Shown piece after piece: positions 32,631-42,105 of a stretch of 64,000 nucleotides of DNA. Each line of letters begins with the position of its first letter. The stretch's first letter is position 1. A program made the translations under genes and the position numbers. The stretch spans positions 62,001 through 126,000 of the forward strand of contig JAVKCD010000019.1 of assembly GCA_040222855.1 (NCBI GenBank), read 5' to 3'. The notes below the pieces were generated by a model that was given only the letters and a program-made list of their open reading frames with translations, searched no databases and was not told where the DNA came from. The stretch comes from Phycisphaeraceae bacterium (GTDB taxonomy: Bacteria; Planctomycetota; Phycisphaerae; Phycisphaerales; Phycisphaeraceae).

Positions 32631-33652
32631 TGCGCGATGCGGCCGAAGCGTGACATGAGGTCAACGATCTTGGGCTGACGCGGCTCGATGGACAGACTCC
32701 GACGCCAGGCGGCGATGGCACGATCGCGCAGGGCCGGGTTGCGTCGTCCGGTTTCGAGATACTCGGCCATCAGGCAGACGCCGATGCCGTTGAGAGCCGG
32801 CGGCATCTGGCTGTCGCGCTCGAGGGCGGCCTGGAACTGCTCAATGGCTTCCTGCCGACGCCCCTGCTTGAACAGGGCGTAGCCGTATCGCTCATAACCC
32901 AGCGCCGAAGGCTCATCACGAACGAGCTGCTCGAGAAGATTCGAGGCGCGGTCGAACTCACGGAGATTCAGGTGCGCCTGGGCCCAGCTCTGCAGCAGCG
33001 GGGCGTCGAGGTCACCCAACTCGGCGGCCTGCTGGAAGCACCGCACAGCGTTGTCGTACTGCGCGAGCATCGAGTATGTCGCGCCGAGGTTGATCCAGGC
33101 AGGGCGAGACTCGGGGTTGTTCTCGGTCGCAGCAACCGCGTGTCGCAGCGCAAGGTCGGGGCGGCCGGCCTGCAGATAAGCCGACGCGAGATCGCGGCGG
33201 GCCTCGAAGCTGTCAGGATCAATCGACAGGGCCCGGAGATAGCCGGTGACGGCTTCACTCACCCGGCCCAGGAGCTGGTTGACCACAGCCAGACCGTATT
33301 GCGAGTCGTAGTCCCGCGGATCGGTCTGCACCGCCCTCGTATACGAACCGTGCGCCGCATTAAGATTGCCGGATTCGAGGTAGATCTCGCCGACAGCGAC
33401 GTGGGCCTCGGTGAGGTCGGGGTCGCGGTCGATCGCCTCAGCGAGCAGGGTCATGGCGTCAGCCGTATTGCCTGCAGCCAGCACGCTGCGCGCCTCGGTC
33501 ACGAGCCGGACGGCCTGCTGGTCGCCGGAGCGCATGAAAGGCTGGTTGCCGTCCGACTCGCAGCCCGTAAGGCCCAGCAGGGTGAAGAGCAAAATACCCG
33601 CGCTCAGGGTTGAGCGTCCCGAAAGCCAGCGATGGTGTCCCGTGTCGTGCAT
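32627..33652 (-). CDS. TPR-repeat lipoprotein
   Basis: Exported scaffold protein of 341 residues. A lipobox LTGC (about Cys30) ends the signal. The rest consists of about eight tetratricopeptide repeats, for example AHVAVGEIYLESGNLNAAHGSYTRAVQTDP and AWINLGATYSMLAQYDNAVRCFQQAAEL. Such lipoproteins mediate protein-protein contacts, for example in pilus assembly or secretion, but nothing nearby fixes the partner. It overlaps the following methyltransferase-like gene and faces nadE divergently across 55 bases. Confidence 0.88.
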   Translation of the reverse strand: MHDTGHHRWLSGRSTLSAGILLFTLLGLTGCESDGNQPFMRSGDQQAVRLVTEARSVLAAGNTADAMTLLAEAIDRDPDLTEAHVAVGEIYLESGNLNAAHGSYTRAVQTDPRDYDSQYGLAVVNQLLGRVSEAVTGYLRALSIDPDSFEARRDLASAYLQAGRPDLALRHAVAATENNPESRPAWINLGATYSMLAQYDNAVRCFQQAAELGDLDAPLLQSWAQAHLNLREFDRASNLLEQLVRDEPSALGYERYGYALFKQGRRQEAIEQFQAALERDSQMPPALNGIGVCLMAEYLETGRRNPALRDRAIAAWRRSLSIEPRQPKIVDLMSRFGRIAQ

Positions 33653-33707
33653 GATGGTCCTACGATACCCGCTACGGGCCGGTTTGGTTCGCGATGAGGT
33701 CTAGCGA

Positions 33708-35408
33708 ATGCGCGTTGCTTTAGGTCAGATCAATCCGACGGTTGGCGATCTGGAGGGCAATCACGCCCTGATCGCAGAGGTTATCGAACGTGCTCGGCAG
33801 TCGTCTGCCGAGCTGCTGGTCCTGCCGGAGCTGGCCATCTGCGGATATCCGCCGAAGGACCTGCTCCTCAAGCCCGACCTGATCGACGGCTGCCGCGAGG
33901 CGATCGCCGATCTGGCCACCCGATGCCAAGGGCTTACCGCTGTCATCGGCTATCCCACCCGGTCGGAGTCCAGTCAAGGGCTCCCGCTGGCCAACGCGGC
34001 GGCGGTCTGTAGCGATGGTCAGGTCCGAGAACGGGTCATCAAGACCCTTCTGCCCACCTACGACGTCTTCGATGAACGCCGTTACTTCGAGCCCGGCCCG
34101 GGCCCGTCACCCGTCATCGCCAGCGGGCGGAGCCTCGGCATCTGCATCTGCGAGGACCTCTGGAACGAGGAAGCCCTCTTCGAAAGACGGCTCTACCACG
34201 CCGAACCCGCGGGCCTGCTGGCCAAGGGCGGGGCCGAGGTGCTCATCAACGCCTCCGCGTCGCCGTTCACCCGCGACAAACAGGACTTCCGCCTCCGCCT
34301 GATGAGCCACATTGCCAAACGCCACCGCATGCCCCTGGTCTACGTCAATCAGGTCGGCGGGAACGACGAACTGGTCTTCGATGGCGGGTCCTGCGTCGTC
34401 GATGCCCACGGCAACCTCTTGGCCCACGCCGCCTGCTTCTCAGATGACTTCGCCGTCGTCGATCTGCCCATGGATGGCTCCCCGGGACAGCCCGTCGAAC
34501 CGGTCTACCCACGAGGCATCGCGGGGGTCTATCACGCCCTCGTGCTGGGGCTACGCGACTACTGCCGCAAGTGCGGCTTCAAGGCCGTCGTCCTCGGCTT
34601 ATCAGGCGGGATCGACTCGGCCTTGTCGGCAGCAATCTGCGTCGATGCCCTCGGCCGCGAGAACGTCACGGGCGTCGCCATGCCCTCGCGATACTCTTCC
34701 GAAGGCTCGGTGATCGATGCACGCGACCTCGCCGAGCGATTGGGCATCGTCTTCCACGAGATCCCGATCAAAGCTCCGCACGACGCCTTCGAGAAAGCCC
34801 TCTCTGGGGTCTTCGCCGGCCTGGAACCAGACGTGACCGAGGAGAACATCCAAGCCCGCGTCCGCGGAACCCTCCTGATGGCGATCTCAAACAAAAAGGG
34901 CTCGATGCTCGTCACGACAGGCAACAAATCGGAACTCGCGGTCGGCTACTGCACGCTCTATGGCGACATGGCGGGCGGACTCGCCGTGCTCTCGGACCTC
35001 CCCAAGACACAGGTCTACGAGATGGCCCGATGGATCAACCACAACAGCGCCTCACCCCTCCGGCAGCAATACCGCGGACCGGTGATCCCGGAGTCAACGA
35101 TCGAAAAACCGCCCTCCGCCGAGCTGCGCCCCGACCAGGTCGATCAGGACTCACTGCCCGCCTACGAAGTCCTCGACGCCATCATCGAACGCTACGTCGA
35201 ACAAGAGCAGTCGGCCCGGACGATCGTGGACGAAACAGGCTTCGAGGTCGACGTCGTGCTGCGGATCATCGGGCTGATCGATCGCAATGAATACAAACGT
35301 AAACAGGCCGCCCCCGGACTGAAAGTCACCGGCCGTGCGTTCGGCTTCGGCCGACGCGTGCCGATCGCTCAACGGTTCCGCAGCCGGATCGACGTGACAG
35401 CGAAGTAG
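33708..35408 (+). CDS. nadE: Glutamine-dependent NAD+ synthetase
   Basis: Last step of NAD biosynthesis: amidates nicotinic acid adenine dinucleotide using glutamine. The N-terminal nitrilase-type amidase domain (residues 1-260) has the triad Glu41 (LPELAICGYPP), Lys112 (IKTLLPTYDVFDE) and Cys148 (ICICEDLW). The C-terminal synthetase domain has the ATP pyrophosphatase loop LGLSGGIDSALSA and MPSRYSSEGS. At 566 residues it is typical of the two-domain form. No RBS is obvious directly before the ATG. Confidence 0.95.
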   Translation: MRVALGQINPTVGDLEGNHALIAEVIERARQSSAELLVLPELAICGYPPKDLLLKPDLIDGCREAIADLATRCQGLTAVIGYPTRSESSQGLPLANAAAVCSDGQVRERVIKTLLPTYDVFDERRYFEPGPGPSPVIASGRSLGICICEDLWNEEALFERRLYHAEPAGLLAKGGAEVLINASASPFTRDKQDFRLRLMSHIAKRHRMPLVYVNQVGGNDELVFDGGSCVVDAHGNLLAHAACFSDDFAVVDLPMDGSPGQPVEPVYPRGIAGVYHALVLGLRDYCRKCGFKAVVLGLSGGIDSALSAAICVDALGRENVTGVAMPSRYSSEGSVIDARDLAERLGIVFHEIPIKAPHDAFEKALSGVFAGLEPDVTEENIQARVRGTLLMAISNKKGSMLVTTGNKSELAVGYCTLYGDMAGGLAVLSDLPKTQVYEMARWINHNSASPLRQQYRGPVIPESTIEKPPSAELRPDQVDQDSLPAYEVLDAIIERYVEQEQSARTIVDETGFEVDVVLRIIGLIDRNEYKRKQAAPGLKVTGRAFGFGRRVPIAQRFRSRIDVTAK

Positions 35409-35410
35409 CC

Positions 35411-36886
35411 TCAGGCATCAATCAGGTCGCGGAGGCTGCGATCGCCCGCGGATTCGACCTGCTGCTTCTGTAGATCGCGCAACACAGGCTCTTTGCCCGC
35501 AATCGCCTCGTGGCTGTGCGCCACGCTGATCAACTCGCCCACGCCGATCTTGTCCGGCGGACGCGACAGTGACCACCCCAACGTATCGCTATGACGGCCT
35601 TCGACATAAAGGATCAGCTTGCGCTCTTCGAGACGATCCAGCAGCGCATCGGCCTCATCCATCGTGATCCCCAGCCGGTTGCTCACGGTACCCGTGGTGA
35701 CCACATCACCCTTGTCAAAAGCACGCGCCACGCACACCGCTGCGGCGATCAGCGCCGTACCCGAGAGCAGCAGCGGCCGATCCTCGTCGTGAGTGAGTTT
35801 CGGAAGCCCCTCAGCGGGCATCATCTGGAGCGTGTAAGCGACCTCGAGCCCAAAGAGCACGATCAGCCAGAGGACCCAGACGTACATCAGCGAAAGCGGG
35901 AGTAACGCCAGAGCACCATACAGCGAGGTGATCGCGGCGCTCTGGACATACAGACCAAACGCCTCGCTGGCGATCAGCCAACCAACCGAAGTCACCAACC
36001 CGCCCAGCACTGCGAGCCGAGTGCTCACCCTCGTATTAGGCAGCAAAACGTAAGCAAAACTGATCGCCAGCCAGGTCGTAAACAAGGGGGAAATAACCAC
36101 CAGCGGCGCAGCCAGCCAACGCGTCCAGGCCCCCGCCTCGACCACGCTGATGAAACGCTGCTGCATGAACTGACCCGCCAGAACCAACGCCGGGGCCATC
36201 GTAATCACGAAGTAATAAAACACCATCCGCAAATACCACGGCCGATTCTGCTGAGCCTTGTAGATCCGGTTAAAGCTGCCCTCGATCGTCGCCAGCAGGC
36301 CGGTCGCACCGTAGATAAACACCAGCAGGCCGATGACACCGATCCCGCCCAGATTGACGGTCTCCAGAAAATCGAGAAGCTGTTCGAGGTTGCTGCTCAG
36401 TGCGTTTCGGGCTCGGTTGAACTCACCGAAAGGCGCGACCTCCCCATCTTCAATACTCGGTTCATCATCGATCGACTCTATCGACTCGACAGGCTCAACC
36501 GGTGTGGGTGCTTCTAACTCTGGCGTGTTAGATTCAGGAGCTTCCTCAGCAGATGGCTCCTGATCCTCCGCGACATCGAGCCACTGCAAGGCCGCTGCGA
36601 CGGCCTGATCCTTGAAACGCTCACGATCCTCCGGGCCGATGAACGCCGTCGAGACCACCAGCATCAGCACCAGCGTCGGCAGCAGACTAAAGAGCGTGTG
36701 GTAGGTCAGCGCTGCGGCCATCGTGCCGGCACGATCACGTTGCAACTCACGAGCGCAGTACAGACCGAACAGCAGCGTCTTACGCAGCGATCGCTGCGAG
36801 AATGAGAGGTCATCACCCGGGCGACTGAGAAAGTGATCAATACGCTCGCGGAGCCTGGGCTTCTTGGTCTTGCTGGGCTTGGGCAT
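35411..36886 (-). CDS. YihY/BrkB family membrane protein
   Basis: Polytopic inner-membrane protein, 491 residues. The family core is seen in GTMAAALTYHTLFSLLPTLVLMLVV, FIYGATGLLATIEGSFNRIYKAQQNRPWYLRM, LLPNTRVSTRLAVLGGLVTSVGWLIASEAFGLYVQ and SLYGALALLPLSLMYVWVLWLIVLFGLEVAYTLQ. An acidic proline/glutamate insertion of about 55 residues interrupts the first part (around residues 105-160), and a winged-helix-like cytoplasmic tail follows the membrane domain. The family was once called ribonuclease BN by mistake; its real role is unclear. ATG 36886 is preferred to an in-frame start at 37018 that would overlap yidD. Confidence 0.85.
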   Translation of the reverse strand: MPKPSKTKKPRLRERIDHFLSRPGDDLSFSQRSLRKTLLFGLYCARELQRDRAGTMAAALTYHTLFSLLPTLVLMLVVSTAFIGPEDRERFKDQAVAAALQWLDVAEDQEPSAEEAPESNTPELEAPTPVEPVESIESIDDEPSIEDGEVAPFGEFNRARNALSSNLEQLLDFLETVNLGGIGVIGLLVFIYGATGLLATIEGSFNRIYKAQQNRPWYLRMVFYYFVITMAPALVLAGQFMQQRFISVVEAGAWTRWLAAPLVVISPLFTTWLAISFAYVLLPNTRVSTRLAVLGGLVTSVGWLIASEAFGLYVQSAAITSLYGALALLPLSLMYVWVLWLIVLFGLEVAYTLQMMPAEGLPKLTHDEDRPLLLSGTALIAAAVCVARAFDKGDVVTTGTVSNRLGITMDEADALLDRLEERKLILYVEGRHSDTLGWSLSRPPDKIGVGELISVAHSHEAIAGKEPVLRDLQKQQVESAGDRSLRDLIDA

Positions 36887-36914
36887 CGCGGGTCCTGGTT
36901 TCCTGGCCAATGAG

Positions 36915-37145
36915 TTAAGGAGGATCGTACCCGCTGCCGCCCCAGGGGTGACAGCGGGCGATGCGACAGAGGCCCATCCAGCAACCACGGATCGGCCCGT
37001 GTTTCTCCACAGCGTCAATCATGTACTGACTGCACGTCGGGTGATAACGGCAGTGCCCGCCCATGACCTGACCAAGGGTCACGCGGTAAAGCATCACCAC
37101 GCCAACTACCAGATGGGCCCCGATCGACGTGATCCACCGGACCAT
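36915..37145 (-). CDS. yidD: Membrane protein insertion efficiency factor YidD
   Basis: Small (76 residues) membrane-associated protein that assists the YidC insertase. The hallmark segment CRYHPTCSQYMIDAVEKHGPIRGCWMGLCRIARCHPWGGSGYDP is complete. Its ATG overlaps the rnpA stop (TGATG), so it is translated by coupling with RnpA, the usual arrangement. YidC itself is not adjacent. Confidence 0.93.
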   Translation of the reverse strand: MVRWITSIGAHLVVGVVMLYRVTLGQVMGGHCRYHPTCSQYMIDAVEKHGPIRGCWMGLCRIARCHPWGGSGYDPP

Positions 37146-37579
37146 CACGAGCCAGCCCCTTCCTCCCGCTTCTCCTGTCTGCGGGCTCGCCGCTGCCACT
37201 CGCTCTCGAGCGCCAGCATCGCCTGGGTGAGCAGCCGCCGGTACTCCGCCAACGCCAGCGGGGTATGCGGGCGGACAATCACCAGCAGGTCAAACCCAGG
37301 CGTCCAGTCGTGACGCTCCAAGCGGAACGCCTCGCGGAGCAGACGCTTGATCCGGTTACGCGTGACCGCCGGCCCAACCTTCCGACTGACCGTCATCCCC
37401 AGCCGAGATTCAGGACGATCGTTGGGCCGGGCAAGCATCGACAGCGGGCCCGCGTGCTTACGCATCTTCGCCCGATGCACCGCAGCGAAATCAGCACGCC
37501 CATGCAGCCGGTGGCGATGCCGAAACACCTTGTCCGGCCGCTTGGGCTTCGACGAGACTGGTGGGGTCGATGAGGACAT
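37145..37579 (-). CDS. rnpA: Ribonuclease P protein component
   Basis: Basic protein subunit of RNase P, which trims the 5' ends of tRNA precursors. The 144-residue product has the RNR signature VTRNRIKRLLREAFR and the preceding GMTVSRKVGPA strand. The start at 37579 overlaps the stop of the chloride channel gene (TGATG). The usual upstream neighbour rpmH (ribosomal protein L34) is missing; a ClC channel stands there instead. Confidence 0.93.
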   Translation of the reverse strand: MSSSTPPVSSKPKRPDKVFRHRHRLHGRADFAAVHRAKMRKHAGPLSMLARPNDRPESRLGMTVSRKVGPAVTRNRIKRLLREAFRLERHDWTPGFDLLVIVRPHTPLALAEYRRLLTQAMLALESEWQRRARRQEKREEGAGS

Positions 37580-39417
37580 CACCCACGCTCGGCCAGAGCC
37601 CGGTGGTAGCACCGCATCAGCCGAGCACGGGTGATGATGCCCAGAACGCCATCCTCATCAACCACCGCCAGGCTCGCGACATCGTGATCCGAAAACTTGT
37701 CCATCACCGTGTCAAGCGTCTCATCGAGGTCCACCGTCGGCAGATCGGTACGCATCAGCTCCGCGACGATCATCAGCGGAATCGCCTCACGCTCGATGAG
37801 TGAAGTACGCAGATCATCACCCACGACCATCCCCGCATACCCGCCGTTGGCGTCACGGATAACAAAGTCGGTGGCCTGGTGCTCACCAGTCAGATCAATC
37901 AGGCGCTGCGCCGGATCCGCCGGGAAAATCGAGGCGCTCGGCACCAGCGGGACATCCCGAGTCGTCAGGCGACGCAGCAGCGTCATGTCCGAACGCGTGC
38001 CCATCCGCACCCCGCGCTTGCGGAGCCACGAGACATAAATCGAGTCCTTCACCAGCAACTGCGAACACGCCAGCGAGAGAATCGAGACCGTCATGATCGG
38101 CAGGATGACCCGGTAATCACGCGTAACCTCAAAGACCAGCAACGCCGCCGTCAGCGGGGCATGGATCACCGCCGCAATCATCCCCGCCATCCCCGCCAAA
38201 GCGTAAGTCGCAGGCGTCGAACCAGGTAGCAGATTGAAAACCTCCAGCAGCAATGCAAACCCCGCACCCAGCGTCGCTCCCATAAACAGACTCGGCGCGA
38301 TAATCCCCCCCGATCCGCCCGAACCGATCGTGAGCGTCGTCGCCAAAACCTTGAAGGCAATCACAATCAGCAGCAACCACCACGCCGCGTCAATCACCGG
38401 GCCGGTCGCAGCTTCAGCGACCGTGGTGGCGTGGTACGACTCCGGGTTGAGCAGCGCCTCGATCACCGGATAGCCGTTCCCATAAAACAGGGGCGCGGGA
38501 TAGTCCGAGGCCGGGTACTGAAAGAGAACGACAAAGACGATGCCCAGCACACCCAACAGCAGCCCGCCCAACGCCGGCCGCAGCCAACGCGGGCCCGGGG
38601 CCTTCTGCCAAAGCCGATCACCACGGCGCATCGTCGTCGCAAAAGCAACACCCAACAGACCCGTGAGAATTCCCAGCACGATATACGCCGGCAACTCGTG
38701 AATCAGAAACGTGTACTCCGTCATCGCAAACGGCAGATTAAAGACTGCCCCCGTCTCCCCAAGCATCGCCTGAGCCACCGCCGTCCCGAACACAGAAGCA
38801 ATCACAATCGGCGTAAACGTGCGAAAAGAAAAATCGCGCAGCATCACCTCGAGCACAAACAGCACGCCAGCAATCGGCGCATTAAAAATCGCCGCCGTCC
38901 CCGCAGCCGCCCCGCAGCCGACCAAAGTCGACATGTGCTCACGACCAACTTTCAACAACTGACCGACCTGCGAACCAAGCACCGAGCCGATCTGGATGAT
39001 CGGCCCCTCCACCCCCGCCGACCCGCCCGAACCCAGCGTGCTCGCCGACGTGAAGAACTTGGTAATGCCCATGCGCTTGGGCATACGACCCTGGTTGCGA
39101 GCCAGCGATTCGATGACCTCGGGCACGCCGTGACTCGACCCGGTCCGGGCAATGAGTTCCTGGATCACACCGACGACCAGCCCCCCCACCGCCGGCAGCA
39201 ACAGCAGCACCACCCACTCCCCGCCGACATTGCCAACTTTCCCAAGCTCTTCAAACAACCCATGCTTGGAAAAATGCACCACCCACTCGAAACAGACCGC
39301 AACCAGCCCGCCCAGCGTGCCGACCAACGCCGCCATCGGGATCAGCAGCCAGTCGCGATCAAAACCCGCGGCCTGCAGCCACCGGTCCAGTTTGGCTCGT
39401 AGAGGGCTGTTCGCCAC
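37579..39417 (-). CDS. ClC-family chloride channel/transporter with CBS pair
   Basis: Membrane chloride channel or H+/Cl- antiporter, 612 residues. TLGSGGSAGVEGPIIQIGS holds the first selectivity loop and the gating glutamate (GVEGP in place of GREGP). TIGSGGSGGIIAPSLFMGATLGAG is the second pore loop, with GIIAP near the GIFAP consensus. Two CBS domains occupy the C-terminal 140 residues (VPLVPSASIFPADPAQRLIDLTGEH and LMRTDLPTVDLDETLDTVMDKFSDHDVASLAVVDEDG), probably sensing nucleotides. It overlaps rnpA by one base, so translation of the two is linked. Confidence 0.92.
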   Translation of the reverse strand: MANSPLRAKLDRWLQAAGFDRDWLLIPMAALVGTLGGLVAVCFEWVVHFSKHGLFEELGKVGNVGGEWVVLLLLPAVGGLVVGVIQELIARTGSSHGVPEVIESLARNQGRMPKRMGITKFFTSASTLGSGGSAGVEGPIIQIGSVLGSQVGQLLKVGREHMSTLVGCGAAAGTAAIFNAPIAGVLFVLEVMLRDFSFRTFTPIVIASVFGTAVAQAMLGETGAVFNLPFAMTEYTFLIHELPAYIVLGILTGLLGVAFATTMRRGDRLWQKAPGPRWLRPALGGLLLGVLGIVFVVLFQYPASDYPAPLFYGNGYPVIEALLNPESYHATTVAEAATGPVIDAAWWLLLIVIAFKVLATTLTIGSGGSGGIIAPSLFMGATLGAGFALLLEVFNLLPGSTPATYALAGMAGMIAAVIHAPLTAALLVFEVTRDYRVILPIMTVSILSLACSQLLVKDSIYVSWLRKRGVRMGTRSDMTLLRRLTTRDVPLVPSASIFPADPAQRLIDLTGEHQATDFVIRDANGGYAGMVVGDDLRTSLIEREAIPLMIVAELMRTDLPTVDLDETLDTVMDKFSDHDVASLAVVDEDGVLGIITRARLMRCYHRALAERG

Positions 39418-39621
39418 GATCGAAGTGTAACGATTGAGAACGACCAGCCTGATCGATCGAGGGAACTCATTGAGCTGAAGGCCCCATCAGACGAGGGATG
39501 GCCCTGTCGAGAGGGTCAGGTTACGCTGCAAAACTAGACCATTGCGCCGATCGGGAGAGGGAGCCGGCCGTCCGACGCCGGTCTCGATCGATGCCTCCCA
39601 GACCCAAGGAAAGATTGCCCT

Positions 39622-42051
39622 ATGGATAGAACCATCCGGACAACGGCCTGCGCCCTGCTCTTCTCTGTCGCCACACCGGCCCTGGCCTCGCCGCCGAGCG
39701 GATACAGGCTGCTCTACGCCGATGAGTTCAACGGCTCCACGCTCGACACCCTCAAGTGGGACTACAACTACCCGACTCATTTCCCGCTCAGTGGCCAAGC
39801 TCATAACCACAACGCCTACATGGTGCCCGAGCACGTGTCGGTGAGTAACGGCTCGGTCCACCTTCTCGCTACCCAGGGCACGCCGGCCGAAGCACCCAAC
39901 CGCGTCCAACAAGGCGGGGTCTGGCGCGATCTGGACTTCACCTCCGGCGCCATCAATACCAGCGAGACACTCCTCTTCCAGTACGGGTACATCGAGGCCC
40001 GGATGAAGATGTCCGACGCCATCGGCACCTGGCCAGCCTTCTGGACTCTGCAGACCGACGGCTGGCCACCCGAGATCGACATCATGGAGTACCCGATCAG
40101 CTCTGAGGACGAAACAAATCGCTACTACCGCACCTATCACTACGGCGAGGACTGGCGCGACCACCGGTCGGCCGGCGGGTACTGGCACAACCACACCCAG
40201 AGCCTCGCCGACGATTACCACACCTACGCAGTCCAGTGGACACCCAGCCAGCTCAAGTTCTACTTCGACGGCGTTCAAATAGGCGGTGCCATCAACAACA
40301 ACGGGGGCATCCTCAACTATCTCGACGGCCCGAACTATCTGATCCTCAATCAGGCCGTCGGAGGCTGGCCGGTCTACCCGCCCAGTTGGCCAACCCAGGG
40401 TGCCACCTTCAGCATCGACTGGGTCCGTGTCTGGCAAACCGCCGTCGATCGCGATTCACAACTCGCGGCCACCGACGCCCATGGCCACACCTCGTGGGGC
40501 GACGAAGCGATGTGGTCCAACGGCGTACCCAATCAGGCACAGCACGGCGCGCACCTCCGCGACCTCAGCCAAGACCACGTGACACTGGACTGGTCCAACG
40601 TCCGAACAATCGGCCAACTCGACCTGCAAGCCGACACCTCCTACACGCTCGGTGACGGCGACGAAAGCCTGATTCTTGCGATGAGCACGGCCTCGCAGTG
40701 GGCGAGCATCACAGCCCAGCCCGGCAACGGGACACACGTGCTCAACACAAGGATCGAGGCATGGTCGAACCTGGTGATCCGCAGCACTCAGTCCAACCCA
40801 CTTACGATCAACGGCGCAATCACCAGCCTCGCCCAGCCGACCACTGGCGGACAGCTCGAGTTTGCCGGTCAGGGCGGGCACATCATCCTCAACGGCAGCG
40901 TCCACCAGCAAAGATTGACCCGCGTCACCGACGGCGTGACCGTCAGAGCCAGCGGCGGGCTGTTCCAGTCCGACCAACTCTATGATGACGCTGCCCTGGA
41001 GATCCTCAGCGGGGCAACCCTGGAACTCCCCGCACCCGATGCCGACAGCCCAGGCCCGCTCGGCTACCTGCCCTCGACGGCCGAGCGACTGGTCATCGAC
41101 GCTGGGACACTCCGACTGACCGGAGACTTCGCCTCCGACCGCGGCTTCACCATCGGCGCAGGCGGTGCAACCATCGAAGCCGCGAACGGGGCAACGGTAC
41201 AGCTCGCGCACTCCGCCAATCCCGATCAGACGATCGCTTCCGCAGCCGGCGGGGACCTCACGCTTGGCGGGCTTGGAAACGGTGTTCTCGACAAATCGCT
41301 CAACGGAACCGGAGGCTTGATCAAGACCGGTACCGGCATCTGGACCATCACCCACGACGCCAACCACACCGGACCAACCACCATCCACAGCGGACAGCTC
41401 ATCGTGGAGGCAGTCATCACAGACTCCACCATCGAGGTCACGCCCGATGGCACACTTGGAGGCTCGGGGCAGGTGGCTGAAGCGAACGTCAGCGGCACGC
41501 TCAGCCCTGGCTCCAGCCCTGGCACGCTATCTGCCGACAACGTCACGCTTCACGCCAGCGCCACGCTCTTGATCGAACTGGGCGAGACAAACAGCGACCT
41601 GCTCAACGTGATCAACACACTGACGATCGAAGCCGGGGCCGTGCTCGAGGTGATCCTTGAGGATGGTTTCACTCCGGAGGATCAGACCCACGTCGTCGCA
41701 ATCGCCGGGGAGATCCTCGGCGACTTCGGCCCGACGGCGACAACGGCTGCCGGTCGACCGTTCTATATCCTCCAGCACCCCAGCCAGATCAGCCTGCGAC
41801 CCGCTGCTTCTGGCGACACCAACCTCGATGGCAGAGTGGACCTCGTGGACCTCTCGGTCCTCGCAGGAAACTTCGACGGCCCCGCCGGGTGGGAAGAAGG
41901 CGATTTCAACGCCGACGGCGTCGCCGACCTCATCGACCTCTCACTGCTGGCGGGGACTTTCGGGTACGCCCTCGACGACCTCGTCCCGGCGCCAGCAACC
42001 CTGCCGATCATGATCGGTCTCACCCTGATCGCCGGACGCCGGTCCGGTTGA
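39622..42051 (+). CDS. Secreted GH16 glycoside hydrolase with beta-repeat region, dockerin-like pair and sorting tail
   Basis: Predicted extracellular endo-glucanase, agarase or carrageenase-type enzyme, 809 residues. After a signal peptide, the GH16 jellyroll spans about residues 25-275 with catalytic EIDIME (Glu151 nucleophile, Asp153, Glu156 acid/base). The region 280-700 has beta-strand-rich repeats including an autotransporter-associated repeat (GGLIKTGTGIWTI...GPTTIHSGQLIVEA). Dockerin-like loops GDTNLDGRVDLVDLSVLAGNF and GDFNADGVADLIDLSLLAGTF follow, and the end VPAPATLPIMIGLTLIAGRR is a PEP-CTERM-like variant. The module order suggests a surface-bound polysaccharide degrader. It stands alone. 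Confidence 0.88.
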   Translation: MDRTIRTTACALLFSVATPALASPPSGYRLLYADEFNGSTLDTLKWDYNYPTHFPLSGQAHNHNAYMVPEHVSVSNGSVHLLATQGTPAEAPNRVQQGGVWRDLDFTSGAINTSETLLFQYGYIEARMKMSDAIGTWPAFWTLQTDGWPPEIDIMEYPISSEDETNRYYRTYHYGEDWRDHRSAGGYWHNHTQSLADDYHTYAVQWTPSQLKFYFDGVQIGGAINNNGGILNYLDGPNYLILNQAVGGWPVYPPSWPTQGATFSIDWVRVWQTAVDRDSQLAATDAHGHTSWGDEAMWSNGVPNQAQHGAHLRDLSQDHVTLDWSNVRTIGQLDLQADTSYTLGDGDESLILAMSTASQWASITAQPGNGTHVLNTRIEAWSNLVIRSTQSNPLTINGAITSLAQPTTGGQLEFAGQGGHIILNGSVHQQRLTRVTDGVTVRASGGLFQSDQLYDDAALEILSGATLELPAPDADSPGPLGYLPSTAERLVIDAGTLRLTGDFASDRGFTIGAGGATIEAANGATVQLAHSANPDQTIASAAGGDLTLGGLGNGVLDKSLNGTGGLIKTGTGIWTITHDANHTGPTTIHSGQLIVEAVITDSTIEVTPDGTLGGSGQVAEANVSGTLSPGSSPGTLSADNVTLHASATLLIELGETNSDLLNVINTLTIEAGAVLEVILEDGFTPEDQTHVVAIAGEILGDFGPTATTAAGRPFYILQHPSQISLRPAASGDTNLDGRVDLVDLSVLAGNFDGPAGWEEGDFNADGVADLIDLSLLAGTFGYALDDLVPAPATLPIMIGLTLIAGRRSG

Positions 42052-42105
42052 TCTGGCTTCGTGGAGTTCGAGACACCCGGTAGACCCAAGTCTGTTGGAT
42101 CGGCC

